Below, piece by piece: positions 47,285-59,424 of a stretch of 64,000 nucleotides of DNA. This DNA comes from Gymnothorax reevesii (Eukaryota > Chordata > Actinopteri > Anguilliformes > Muraenidae), in the NCBI GenBank assembly GCA_029721435.1, contig CM056583.1:55488120-55552119 (forward strand), read 5' to 3'. A program made the position numbers and the translations under genes. How positions within the stretch are numbered: the first letter of the stretch is position 1; the number at the start of each line of letters is the position of its first letter. Below the pieces are notes generated by a model. The model was not told the origin of the DNA and searched no databases. It saw nothing but the letters and a program-made list of their open reading frames with translations.

Positions 47285-50200
47285 GTATGGAGTTTTCACT
47301 TTCTTTGTCTCGTCCCACGCTTCACGGTGACATCACACTGTCATAGTAACAGGGAAAACTCCTGGAGTACTTCCTGCTCTGCAAAAATGTCTCTTAACAA
47401 CTGTTCTTGTCTTGTCATGAAAATTAAAATCTAATGATATTCCTAGATTTAATAGATATTTGAATTTTAAAGGACTTATATTTTATTTTTGTGGAGATTT
47501 GTTTTTTATTTTTCTCATACTTATGGCAACAACTCCACTAATTCAGAGTTTGATGCCAGCTTCCAGCCTCTCAGTTTCTCCCCTGATTAAATATGCTCTG
47601 TTCGAGTGGGCGGTTAGCCAGTGAACATGTGGCTCTGGTCTGATTGGCTGCCTCATCGTGGCATGAAGTGAATAATAGCAGCTGAAACGGAAATGAGTTT
47701 GCGCTAACATCAGACTATAAAATGCAAAGCCTGTTGTAACGTCAATAGGGGCTCTGAATGAAAATGGGCGGTTAAACACTGTTTTTTTGGAAATGAGCCA
47801 CAGCAGCAATGCTGAGACAGTCTGGTTTCTTATTCTGTCAGATGTTAAGTTGAGGGAAGATTTAATGGAAATGGATTTAATTTACTCATAAAGTAAGACT
47901 AAAATGCTTGCCTGGATTGACTTTGGCATTGATTATATTTTGGTGCATTACTCAAATGTTCCAGGGGCTTTGTTTCTGAAAATAAAGTAGCAATAAATGA
48001 AACCTGGCCATGTCATAATCTGTGTACTTTTTCTGTCTCTGGTGGCTTTTACAGTAGCTGCAAGATTAATCTGAATGAGAAATTAAAACCCATTGATGGT
48101 CTTTCTTTGTCTTGCTGTAATACCTGTACTGTCCGCTCTCATTTCTCTTCATTTTTCCCCACATGAAACCACTCTATGAAAATAACTTCCACCTCATGTT
48201 TTTCCTAGGCTCTTAAATCTATCGAACTTCAAGCTTATATTCACCCTGCTCAAAATCTCTCTCTTTCTTTTGTACAGAGCGTCATTATAGGCCGAGGTCT
48301 GTCTGAACATCACTTTAAATAAGGATATGAAACGTGAATTTCATAAATGGGGCAATTTGTGCTGTAACTGGCTAAAATCCTCTGCCATTTCAGAAGAAAT
48401 TAGGACAAATTGCAGAATGGCACTCCACAGCAGAGTTGGAACAGAGTTGAACACAGCTCCAACTGCTTTGTGACCTCAATGTAGACCTCACATTCCCAGA
48501 GTATTGCCTGTAATGAAAATGTAAATAAAGAAAGACTATTGCCTAGGTTTTGCCATTTTTCCATATTTGCTTTATTTAATTTTATGCAGTGTTTGTATTA
48601 ATTAGATTGCCTAAATCTTGATGCAGTATGGTAATCATTTAGTTATTTAACTTGCATGCAAGTATTCATACATAATAACTTATAAATTCAGACAAACTAT
48701 ACTAACAAAAAACATTCACTCAAAGCTGATTAAGCACAGGCACATGGCAATGCACAGTGGTCTGTGAAAAGCTAAGCAGTAGGCAGATGGGAGGGGCTGA
48801 AAGGGTCCTCTTCCTCATATAAGAGAGTAAGCAGATCCTTTGGAAGGCAGTTCATCTGCGGTTTCAAACCCTATTGACCATCTGTATCACTCTTACTTCA
48901 TGCACTTAACCTTTCGATTGGCAGGACTCTTAGTATTTCCCAATACCATGTGGTGATGGGGTGATTTAGAAATAACCTTGTCAAGAGGAATACATGTTTT
49001 CTGGCTAAAAGCAGCAATTTCTAGGGAAGCAGATCATTATTATGATTGAAATTAACTTTTAGTCTTGAAGATTGCGAAGAAACAGACCAATGCGTTAAAT
49101 ATCCTTTTTCTAGAGACTAGAATTTCAAATGCAATGAATATCAGTTTGAACAAATGGACCATCTATTAGAGTCACATTGGTTGAGAATATAAAGTGTTCT
49201 ATGCAGTCTATGCAGTATTTTATGCTGTAATTCTTTAGGTGTATTGCAACAGAAGTATTGTTGCTGGAAGCAGTACATTTCACTTCGTCATCTGTATCAT
49301 ATTCAGTCCCCAGATTCATCTGGCATATAGACTTAACATGATCAATGTTATGTCTATTCCAGGAATCAAGTGTTAAGCTTTCCTAAATCAATTACCATTG
49401 CAGGAAACCTTCACTCTTCAGTTGCGCTTGGTTGCCACGTGCTCTGACCTTTGCAGCGTGGACGTTATTAAATGTATTCTGACTAATCCTATACAAAGAT
49501 CACATTAATTGAAAATCTTTTAAATCCTACTTTAAATCCACCATCGTATTTCTGCGGCATTACAACCCCCCCCCCCAGACGCAGTGTGTAATGAACCGAA
49601 GGTAATTCTGCTACAGTTCCATTTCCATGGCTTTCCTGGACTGTACCACTTACAGCTCCTCATTCAACTGCCAAATTCCTGGCTGAATTTTTTGGGCCTA
49701 TTTAAAATTTTCATTATACCAGTATTTACTGTCATTTTCATGCTGCATTGCTTGTTTGGTGTTCATCAATATGACCATTATCATTTTATTTCTTTATTTT
49801 TCCTTTAATAAAGGGCTTTTCTCTGGGATTATCCTTCCCTTTGTTATCTCTGCATGTACCGTGCAGTCTCCACAATCGCGTGCCCCTCTACACCCCTCGC
49901 AGCTTGTCTCCTGAAAGCGCTGTGAACGGCGAGGTTCTCCTGAATAATCCGTGGGAGGCTGGCAGCCGCTAACAGCGGAGGCCCTGTAAATAATGAGGCT
50001 CCTGCATCACATAGTGGAGGGACGCCGCCTGTAATCTATAATTGGATAAACTAGCCTCTATTCCGGGGTCTGAGGGCGTCCGGAGTGCTGAAATTGAAGC
50101 TAATTTTGTTATCTGCTGAATGAATGGCCAAGGCTACACAGGTAATGAGGGAGCCCTTGCGCTCCCTGTTAGAAACCAATCTCTTCTCTTCCTGGTGTCT

Positions 50201-50330
50201 AGTTACTGAGAAACCTTTTACTGGCAGTTGTATGACAGACACATAAGCGCACACACACATGCAAGCACACACACACACACGCATGCGCTGACACACGCAC
50301 ACACACACACACACACACATACAGGCAGAT
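47285..50330. other. intron 3, first part
   Basis: No supported exon. A run of 13 C is at 49567-49579. The segment at 49860-50100 is GC-rich and motif-dense (CTAACAGCGGAGGCCCTG, TAATCTATAATTGGATAA) and is a candidate for conserved non-coding DNA. A CA microsatellite lies at 50245-50320. Confidence 0.4.
50245..50320. repeat. imperfect (CA)n microsatellite
   Basis: CA units interrupted by GCATGC-type variants over about 75 bases. Confidence 0.9.
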
Positions 50331-50334
50331 GGGA

Positions 50335-50870
50335 GTATTACATCACATTACATTACATTTATTTCACAGATGATTTTATCCATACTGACATCCCCTGAGC
50401 GATCCAAATAAGGTCACTTAAACCCTCCACACGACAGATCAGAGAATGTACAACTCATATCAGATGTCTGTATGCTCAGTCATGAACACATGGACTACAC
50501 AGTTAGCCTACTTCAGCTTAATTTGAGAGTTCCTAAGCGACAGGCAAGTAAATAAACTGAAGACTGCAATAGAAGAGCAACGCAACAAAGCAAGAAGTTC
50601 AATGATACGAGATCCTCTTTTTACGGGAGAGGGATGCTGGTGTTGCTTGGCCTAAGAGTGTACGACTGAGGCCTTGGTCAGTTACTGGCAGATCAGATGA
50701 GTCTTGAGACTGCAATGGAAGATCTGCAGATACTGTGCAGTTTGTAGGGTCATGCCAAAGTAAGAAGGTGGCGTTGGAATGCTCTACAAACCCCACTGTC
50801 TCCTGATCCGTCCTTGAACATGGTGCACTCGTCCCTAACATGGGTTAGCTTGCTTGCTGAACCTTACGGA
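50335..50870 (+). repeat. fish interspersed repeat (ACATTTATTT-GCAGACGCTTTTATCC type)
   Basis: The segment starts TTACATTACATTTATTTCAC, followed by AGATGATTTTATCCATACTGAC, a diverged form of the very common fish repeat whose consensus reads roughly 'catttatttagcagacgc' and 'ttttatccaaagcgac'. Further in, CAGATGAGTCTTGAGACTGC and GGCGTTGGAATGCTC occupy the places where that repeat has its GTGAGTCTT and GGAG(G/T)TCGTTCCACCA words. Boundaries are approximate. No open frame. Confidence 0.5.
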
Positions 50871-52039
50871 GGAGATGTTCAGAATGCAGTTTTAGACACT
50901 GTAGTATTTCCAGGTATACTTCGATGGAGAATTTTTCTGAAGGTATCAAAACCCATCCCCTGACCAGCTCCTTTGCCGCAGCATCTGGTCTGTCATTGAG
51001 TCACCAGCATAACTGAGCGCAGCACTGATATCTGCCACCAGGTTGCAAGTCCAGATTCTCAGGAAGTCTTTTATTTATTTTAAATAGCCTTGAGCTGTTT
51101 TGAAATCTTGCCTCTTTTTACAGTTATGAAACAAATGGCTTCTCTCATTATTTTTATCATACTCGCGCCCTTTGAAAATGGGTAATTCTGCTCTACACAG
51201 ATTTTCTCCTGCCTTAGGTGTAGCAGCCACTGAAATTGCAAAGTGGGAGTCTGATAAAAAAAATCCAGAGGCAAAATAAAACTGGCTGTTATGTGCTGCT
51301 TTATGAATATTCCTTTGCTCTGTGACTGTTACTGAGATCTGGAGAAAAGTGTGATGGTGCAGATCGTAGATAGTGGCTCATTCATGGATTACACCATTAA
51401 ACTATTGCCCTCCCTGAAATGGATCTTTCATCATAAGCCATCCTTGTACTGAGATGATAAATTCAAATTTTTAGTGTAGCTATGATTTCCATTTCTCAAG
51501 GAGAACCAATTAGGATGTTTCAGTGAAGTGCTGATGGTGTCCTAGAGGCCCTTTCATTACCACTTCCTCCTTTGCTCTGCTGTGTTTTAATGAGGTTATA
51601 ATGGCCCAGTAGCTCTATGGGATGAATATTCACACATTACCCTGTGGCTCTGTGGAAATGCGGAACACATTCTTGATCTTACCTTTTGAACTTAAATGAT
51701 CATTTTTAATATATATCCTATTTTCTCTGCGGGAAGACCACAGTATTCTGTTGTCTAGTTCTTAAAGTAGGGATATTCACACCATTACACTGAGTTGTAA
51801 TAATTAAATATTGAACTGGATGCATTACAAATTAATTTGCATTTCTCAGAGGAAAAGAATCAACTTAAATCCTTCTAGTTTAAACAATATGTATTATATT
51901 GTTCTTAATGGAGTCCCTTGCAGTTACCAAAACCATAGGAGTTCTACTTTGACTTTTCCGGGGGGGGGGAACAATCGAGTAACCTATTTTTCAAGTTCAT
52001 TTATCCATTTATCATTACTGCTTAACACACTCAGGCACA

Positions 52040-52043
52040 TGCG

Positions 52044-52081
<38 letters not shown>

Positions 52082-52143
52082 CACAAGCACACAAATGCGC
52101 GCACCGACACACACACATATATACACACATGCGTACACACACG

Positions 52144-52188
<45 letters not shown>

Positions 52189-52211
52189 ATATATATATAT
52201 ATAGACACACA

Positions 52212-52253
<42 letters not shown>

Positions 52254-52282
52254 AGCACACACACACACACGCACATACACAA
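52040..52282. repeat. compound CA/TA microsatellite cluster, about 240 bp
   Basis: Alternating blocks of (CA)n, (TA)n and CG-interrupted CA (GCGCACCGACACAC), including a run of about 18 CA units at 52148-52185 and TA runs at 52188-52202 and 52214-52243. Open frames on both strands here are artefacts. Confidence 0.95.
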
Positions 52283-53714
52283 AGCATGTGATTTTGAGCC
52301 CTTTGTTATGCTTCTGCTTTGTCTTGGGATGGGGTCATAGGTGTCATTTCGCCTCTCGTAACTGTATAATTTTTCTGTAGGCAGGGCCCCTCCCCTTAAG
52401 CCAAGTGGAACAGGTTTTGCTTGGTTATGCTGTCCTGGCCCTGGTGACGCATAGTCTGCCGGCATTCTTCAAAAGAAACCCCTCTCACTCCAGCCTGTCA
52501 TTTGTTTTACAAGATCACTGCAGCTAGTGACTGAGTATTTTCAATCATATTGTCAGCGATGGTCATAATTTCTAAGCCTTTTCAGCAACAAGATTGAGAT
52601 GCTGCTATTTATTGACTCAAAAGGTCCATTGCATCATGTGACCTAGAAACCCAGCAAAAAGCAGTTCTTGTCATTCATTTTTTTCATCTTTTGAAGTGTT
52701 ATTTGAAGGAAGTTTCATCCCTGTTTTGTGAGTGCATATGTTCGTGAGTGAGTGAGTGAGGTAACCACATCTTGCTGAAGAGTGATATTCGTGACTGCTG
52801 ACCCTGATGAAGGCTGCACTATTCAGAGCAGCCCTGTACAGGCTCATTATCTCTCTAACAGTGACTGTTCTACTGACTGCCTGTAGTCTGCCCTGAGTAC
52901 ACACCACTTCTAATTCTGTCATATTCTCTTACTTGAGGACATCTTGATATTAGGGATGCTCTGTCCTGTTCAGTGTGGTTTGTTTTGGCAGTCAGTATGA
53001 GTATTATTTGGCATTCCTCATCTAGGGCATTGTACTGTACATTATGCACATTTGTAAAATGTTATCTATTAATTCAGCTGGATGTTGGCTCAAGAAGCCC
53101 TAATATTTTCTACTCTTCCTTTGCTGAAGAGTTTATTTCTTCATATCTAGGTCTTCCTCCTGTCTGAGATGAAGGACTTGATAAGCCCTTTGCAAACATA
53201 TTTGTCTTTCCCTCTTCTCATGCACACGGACTCCTCTCCTCTATGATCGGTGTATTGTCATAGCGAAACACTACCATCTAGTGGCTGACTGTATCCCATG
53301 CTGAGAGAAATTTTAAATTTTATGAATTTTATGAAATTGAATTTAAACTGAGTGATTTATGTTCTACTGTGGTGTGCAGTTATGATTAAACACTTAACAA
53401 AATGAAGATAAATCATAAACTAAGTACTATTGAAGTGTTTGTAAGATGTAATATTTATTCATATACAGTAGATTATAATAAGTAAATGGTTAACAATGTA
53501 TTAATAACAAAAATAGTAATGCCTTTATGTGATTAAAAGTCAATATCTAGTGTGGCCACCCAGCATTTAATCTTTCAGGCAGAGGTTTCACTTTTTTAAA
53601 ATTTCTTCACTAGCTTAAGCATTCCATTTGATTTGAAGTTCATTCGAAAGAGATTCTTTCTATGTTAGAACAGATTTGCTTAATTTGATTAAGGTGTGGA
53701 TTTTTAGATGGCTA

Positions 53715-54173
53715 CATGGTCGGTTGACGAGCACAAACAGATAGATTGCAATCTGTTGCCCTATCCTTCCTATTCATTCGTGCTCGTCAATTGACTTATC
53801 ATGACTATCAAGATGGAGGCGACTGGAAACTACCTCAAGGTACTGTTTGCATAAACAGTATTCTTAAATAAACTACCTGTGCATTTTCAAAGTTCTCAGT
53901 GCCTCGTTTTAAATGACCGGACCCTCGGAATTTTACCAATGAAGTGTGGAGCTATACTTTGAGCCTGGTTAATGATGAAAAAAATGGCGATTTCCTTGCA
54001 TGACAATGCTATGCCCAATTCACTACCATTGTAAGCCTGTTGGGAGCCTCACATAAAAAGCCACGTATTTCGAAATGCTGCGTTCGTATGGAGGTGGGGT
54101 ATTTGACAAAAGTTAGTGCGCGTTATCATGTTTCAATACACCCCAAGTCAATTTCACACCGGAATTCTCCTTT
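53715..54173 (-). repeat. probable interspersed repeat ending CCGGAATTCTCCTTTAA
   Basis: Read on the - strand it begins TTAAAGGAGAATTCCGGTGT, followed by GAAATTGACTTGGGGTGTAT, a word I associate with a widespread fish repeat. The far end carries a hairpin, GTTGACGAGCAC and its complement, about 60 bases apart. No coding capacity and no certain class. Confidence 0.4.
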
Positions 54174-55220
54174 AACTTCTGGTTTGCGCCTCTATTGCCA
54201 CTAGTTTTCAGTGAAGCAATCTCTTTGAAATGCTTTATGGTGCTTTAGAGTGCCATGGTAGCATTTAATGTCTTCAGCATCATGTCAGACCACAATGTGG
54301 CTATGAACAATCTCAGAGAGCTCGTTCTGTCATGCCATCACTGTGACACTGCTCAAAATTCATGTTGCCTTATATATTGGAACAACTGACCATCAGTGGT
54401 AATTTTGCAAAATAATTTTGCCTTAAACCAGTTTAAACCATTTTTTTGCTTCAGTAATCATGAAAGGAGCCTTCAAACATACAATCAGGATATTCAAGAG
54501 GCAGATAAAAAAATTTGCAACACCATTCAATTATAATAAAAAAAAATTATGTGTTCAGTAGTAACCCATATTTTTACCTCAATAAACTAGTGGGAGTGAT
54601 TTTTTTTATTTGTTCTCATTGCCTACAATAGTATTACATTAAATTACATTTTCATGAATTTTTTTTGAGAAATAATATATAAGGACTCCTTTTAGATGAA
54701 AGTGGTGGTGTATGATCATCACTGCACACTACTGTACGTTTGTATGAAGAGGGCTGGGTGTGTGGCTGTCTGCTCTCAGCTCATGGAGTATTTGAGTCCA
54801 TTCAAGACACACTGTCGTCAGGAAGCTTCTCAATCCATACTATACTTTCCAGTGCTAATAAAATCTAATGATCACCCAGCCATGGACCGTGATTAGGTAA
54901 TTGGTGCTCTTTCCTGGTAAGGTCATATTAATAGCAGCTCCAGCTCAGTTCAGTTTTCTTTATGGACACAGTACTAAATATATCTCTGATATTTGACACT
55001 AATGTATAGCTTGGTTTGCTGGAATATGTTATCCTTGCCAGACTGAAAATTCCACACTTTTCTGCAGTTGTTCAGAAATTTTTGTTCCCAGTGGCCTTAA
55101 AGTCCATGGAAAATATTTTTGGGACCTGCTGTCCTCGAGCCATGTTAATTTGTGTGATGTAGACTCCGTCTGTACACCCTCCTGCGCAGATAATCAAGGT
55201 TAATTCATTTAACTCGATAA

Positions 55221-55663
55221 AGGGTCATTCCATCTAAACTTACCAAGGGATTTAATCATCATCTCAGATTTTATTTTCATTTTCTTTTTTTATACTTTGG
55301 TTTATATCATAACGCCATGCAAAGTTTTAATTGCAGAGTTTTGACGACAAATACACTGTTTATAATGTCATTTTCTGCATATCTGGGTGGAAATCCGTTT
55401 ACCCACCTGATTTTATGAGGAGAGCTTGATCAGCTAGTGTGATATGAAGCTTCAAAGTTGACAGAAAATGTCCAACTCCACTTGCAAGTGGAAAAGGGGG
55501 TACAGCACCCAGACTTTGAGGGCTTGTGTCTCAAAAACAATGCAGACTTGGCAACTAAACCTTGGCATAGCAACATGATATGTCCTCAGGTAATTTATTT
55601 TAAAGAATCTTGAAAATCTGAGACTGTCACCGTTGGAATTGTGATTTGACATGGAATGACCCT
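55221..55663. mobile_element. non-autonomous TIR element, 443 bp, AGGGTCATTCCAT termini
   Basis: AGGGTCATTCCAT at 55221-55233 and its exact complement ATGGAATGACCCT at 55651-55663 bound the segment, giving 13 bp perfect inverted repeats. The interior is AT-rich, with no transposase. AA/AA flanks do not define the target duplication clearly, so the superfamily is open. Confidence 0.7.
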
Positions 55664-57031
55664 AAAGGCAAAAAGTGTTATTTTACAGTAATTGCTATAG
55701 TATTAATCTTCAAATGGTACTGTATTAACAATCCTTTTTTTACTTCTATTTTATATCAAATGTAGCTGTGCGGCATCTTGTGCATGTAAATGTGTTATTG
55801 CATTATTTTTTCCTTTATGCTATGCATTTCACTGCATCTTGTCTGCATGATCTGTGAATAAAACATTCTGTAGTTTTCTGTGTCATTTTAACCCCCCCCT
55901 GGAAGTTGCCCATTTTGCGGTTCTCAATAGCTTCACTCTGCAAAAATGTTCCAAATTAGCGAGGAGTTTTGGCCTGATTGGGTGCAGGTTGAAACAGCTG
56001 AATTGTTCTGTGAGTGGGAGATGGAGTCACTGCATTGAGAGCCAGTGGGAGCTGAGAGTTGGGTTCAGTTTATCCTGTTTTATTACCATTGTCCTGCATG
56101 TGGGATTTATCTTGAATTGCAGTCTCTCATATTACATTGAGAAAAGTTCTAATGTCAAAACCAGCTGATGAAGCAAAAGTCATTCTTTGACCCGTCTCAG
56201 TGGAGGAGATGGGGAAAGGACTGATTTTGACCCTTCTGGTTGTGCTGGTGTCGCCCTCTATTGTCATCTTTGCTTATTGACGTAATAAATGCTACCCTAT
56301 GTTCTGTAATGTGAAGTAAACATTGAAGCATCAATTCAGTGCTGAATATTTGCAAGATTGTTTAACTTACTTTGTAATTAACTTGATTTGAGTACATTGC
56401 CAGCAACCTGTGCTGTGTTTGTGTATCTGGGTACATAATGACGAGTAGTGGCATGGCTGCGTGAGAGAGATGGCACAATAATGATGCCTACTGGTCTGAC
56501 TTTGAATTGCTCTTCGCTGGATTGCTTTATGGCTTTCAGTAAGCCTGTATAAAGCTTCAGTGTTTCCTAGACAAAATAAGATCTATTCATGGTGCCACTG
56601 GCATGAGGATGTCTTTAGTTCATATTCCTCTGTCCCTGGAAACTATACACAAAGCAGTGTTTTAAAATCGTAGATCCAAGATTGAACGGAGAGAGAAAAG
56701 TCCGTTCACGACAGTTATTGCCAGGGGCAGTGGTAATATTGCCAGTCTATTTAGAGGATTAAAAAATGCAGTGGGAGATGGGCATCAAATAAAAGATAAG
56801 CCACACCCCCTGAGAAATTTTGATCTGGTTAAAATTAAAGTAAACCAATTCTCTTCAGTTACATTTTTTTTTTCATTCTTTCCTTGGTGACATTATGAAA
56901 TGAGATTCACAGGTAATAATGCAAAAACCATTGCACTAGTTTTCAGTAGGAGACAATGTAAGCTCAAATCAGTCACTAGAATCATAAATATTTTCTTCTT
57001 TCCTTCTCTGACTCTTCTGCTGTTTTTGCAG
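55664..57031. other. end of intron 3
   Basis: No repeat recognised. It ends with the acceptor CTGCTGTTTTTGCAG at 57031, preceded by a long pyrimidine tract from about 56994. Confidence 0.45.
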
Positions 57032-57992
57032 GAACCTCCCACATTCTCCCACAAGGTGGCAGCAGAGTGCCCTCCGAGCCCTCTCTCCTGTCTGGAGCAG
57101 CTGATGATGTTGGAGAGGATGACTTTGATGCGACTTCGCTCTTTCTAGAGATCGACAGGGAGCTGGCCCGCCTGCTGAGTGGCCTGGGCCGAGGGGTTCA
57201 GGATGCCCCTGTGGGCCTTGAGTCCGAGGACAGACGCCAACCCACAGAAGAGGCCGATCCCAAAACCATGATTCCCTGCAACGGGCAGAGTGAGGTCCAG
57301 GTGGACCCAGAGACTTCCAAACCGGAAAAAAATGGAGATTCTCTGCTGGCGTCCGGCCTGGTTCTGGAGCAGTGGACTGAAGCCCTGGTACACGATTCGG
57401 TTTCCTCAGGCTCAGCAGTGGGAGGCAAGGAGGATGTTCATGCTGCCAGGTTGAATGGAGAATCCCAGACTGTTCTTTCTGGTCCAGAAAACTCAACGGA
57501 TGCTCCAACTCTGGCTGCAGTAACGAGTGGGTCAGAGACTAGCGGGGTGGAGGTGGCCGCCTTGACCTTTGGTTCAGGCACGGGGAGACTTCTTGACGAG
57601 TCTGTGGAGGAATCTAGCAAAATCCTTGCAGAAGTCCCGGGGATCTTCACAGCTTTCCTCGATGGGGGTCAAGTCAAGGAGAAGCCCTCCAAGAAAATCC
57701 GTTTCGCTGAAAGCTGCCCAGAGAGTGAGCAGGACCTGGGGAAGTTGAGGCTGGAAGGTCCTGGTACAGACGCAGAGGCGGTAGTCGATGGAGATGTGGA
57801 AAGGGAGGAGAACTCGAAAGGGGAGACAGCATCAGAGAGTGTGGAGGCTCTGAAGAGCTCCACTAAGAGCACAAACTCTGACCCCTCCCCTCTCCCCCAG
57901 CCAGGCCCTGTGGAGGATGAGGTGTTCCAGATCATCCCAGCAGTGTGTGTGGAGAGCCCTGACAGCGAGAGTGCTCCTGAACCGAGCTCCAG
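57032..57992 (+). CDS. host gene large coding exon (961 bp), acidic Ser/Glu-rich
   Basis: The acceptor is TGTTTTTGCAG and the donor TCCAG/GTAAAC. The incoming phase 1 from the exon at 47173 completes a Gly codon and opens a stop-free frame over the whole exon: TSHILPQGGSRVPSEPSL, then an acidic patch DDVGEDDFDATSLFLEIDRE and an amphipathic stretch LARLLSGLG. A long Ser/Glu/Pro-rich region follows. A basic KEKPSKKIRFAESCPE lies two thirds in, and the end is VFQIIPAVCVESPDSES. The exon exits in phase 2. No membrane segment, coiled coil or catalytic motif is visible. The gene continues past the window or into an exon I cannot see. The protein looks like a disordered scaffold or cytoskeletal-type protein, but that is inference. 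Confidence 0.8.
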
Positions 57993-59380
57993 GTAAACCT
58001 TGAAGGCCCATCTCTGGGGTCATGAAAGCCTCTTCATTGTCCTCTGTCTCTTTTACATCAACATGAATTGGAATAATCACTTCCTCATATTTGGTAACAT
58101 TCAAGAGCAACAAGGGCTTTCTGCGATTAGTAGGAAGAGGTCAGGAATTTTACACTGAAGTTGCTTTCCATTAAAGGCATACTGTTTGAAATCATGTTTA
58201 AAATAATTGCAAGCTTGGCAAATGTAGGCTTGATTTATACACATTTGAAACAATGTTTTATGAGTGAAATTGTGCACAAATGAATATTATGAAAACAATT
58301 TTTTTCAGTTTTTGTGCGCATAGATTTTGGTATCTGGAGTGTTTTTATACCCACTAACTGCAAAGTGGAACAACTGTCATTTTTTGTGGGCTACCTTTTT
58401 CATTAAACAAGGTATTAAGCATTGCATTCAGATATGGCTCCCCATTCTACGTATATACTCATGAGAATTGTTCCGCCTGTAACAGCGATTTAAAGTCCAA
58501 CCTAGGTTGACGCGCTTCTCTTGAATCAAACAACAAAGTTGAGTTCGAGGTTTGTTTGACGGAAGGAATATTTACTGAATTTCATAAGAGATGATTAATT
58601 GTACCTTGATTCCAGCGTGAATTGCTCCTATAGTGCAACATGGAGGTAATAGACGTTGCGAGTCCACATATTTCTTGTTTTCCAAGTTCAGTTCCAAGCG
58701 CTTAATGCGGTCAAAAACCGTAAGGCTGCATGCCTTGCATACATGCTACCCCTCCAAAAGAGAATGAGTCCCAAGCTAAATTGTTTCTAGCAGATCAGGT
58801 GCTGCAGTCACCTGTCTGAAGTGGGAGGGTCCACACACAGTTCTATGTGGCACAGAGGAAGCAATACAAAATTTAAAGACTCTATAAATTAACATAAATG
58901 CATAGCATAAAGTAAATATTTTGTTTCTTTGTAATTTTACCATAATTAAGACCAATACAATCTGGCTCCAACACCACCCCTCATCTGAATATATCCACCC
59001 AAGACTTATTTTGATGGCAACATCCCAGCTTCAATTGGTAAAGGCCGATAACTAGCTATATGTGTGCTCTCCACTTTACTTTCAAGGGCAATCTGTTGCT
59101 AGCTAGCCAGGTAAGTGTTTCCAATGTCGGTTAATATTCAAACTGAATTCTGAGTGGAACTTAAGTCAAAATGGCTTAGTTGTTAATGTAACTAGCTGGC
59201 TAACTTAAGTGTTGCTCTGAAAACTAACTAATTTAGTTGGCTACTAAAATGACTGAATTTAGAAACTGTTGCAACTGTTTAGAAGCAATGTACGAGACAC
59301 ATGGATAGGACAGAAAGGTGACTGTTTTTAATTGAATTCAGTCTGTTTTTTTTTTTTTTTATGGAGTAGCTAGTGCACCA
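57993..59380. other. intron after the large exon, no gene seen
   Basis: AT-rich, no recognised repeat. A GCTAGCTAGCC word at 59098 recalls the array at 2911 but does not form a repeat here. Poly-T at 59346-59360. Confidence 0.4.
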
Positions 59381-59424
59381 CGTTAAATGGAATGTTTTTA
59401 TTTATTTATTTTTTTTATCTATTA

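Larger units (their letters stand above)
50871..55220. other. intron 3, central part
   Basis: Apart from the CA/TA cluster, no exon is seen. The segment at about 53715-54173 looks like one interspersed repeat: it starts with an inverted repeat GTTGACGAGCAC / GTGCTCGTCAATTGAC and ends CACCGGAATTCTCCTTTAA. A (GTGA)n run is at 52744-52760. Confidence 0.4.

Noticed and set aside
47540..47820. CCAAT-like GATTGGCTG and TATAAAAT as a promoter
   Set aside because: The words are present but spacing and surrounding composition do not support a promoter, and no exon follows.
51811..52380. 189-codon open frame
   Set aside because: Most of it is translated CA/TA microsatellite (His-Thr and Ile-Tyr runs).
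56969..57508. 179-codon - strand open frame
   Set aside because: It lies antisense to the large host exon and is a shadow of its GC-rich codons.
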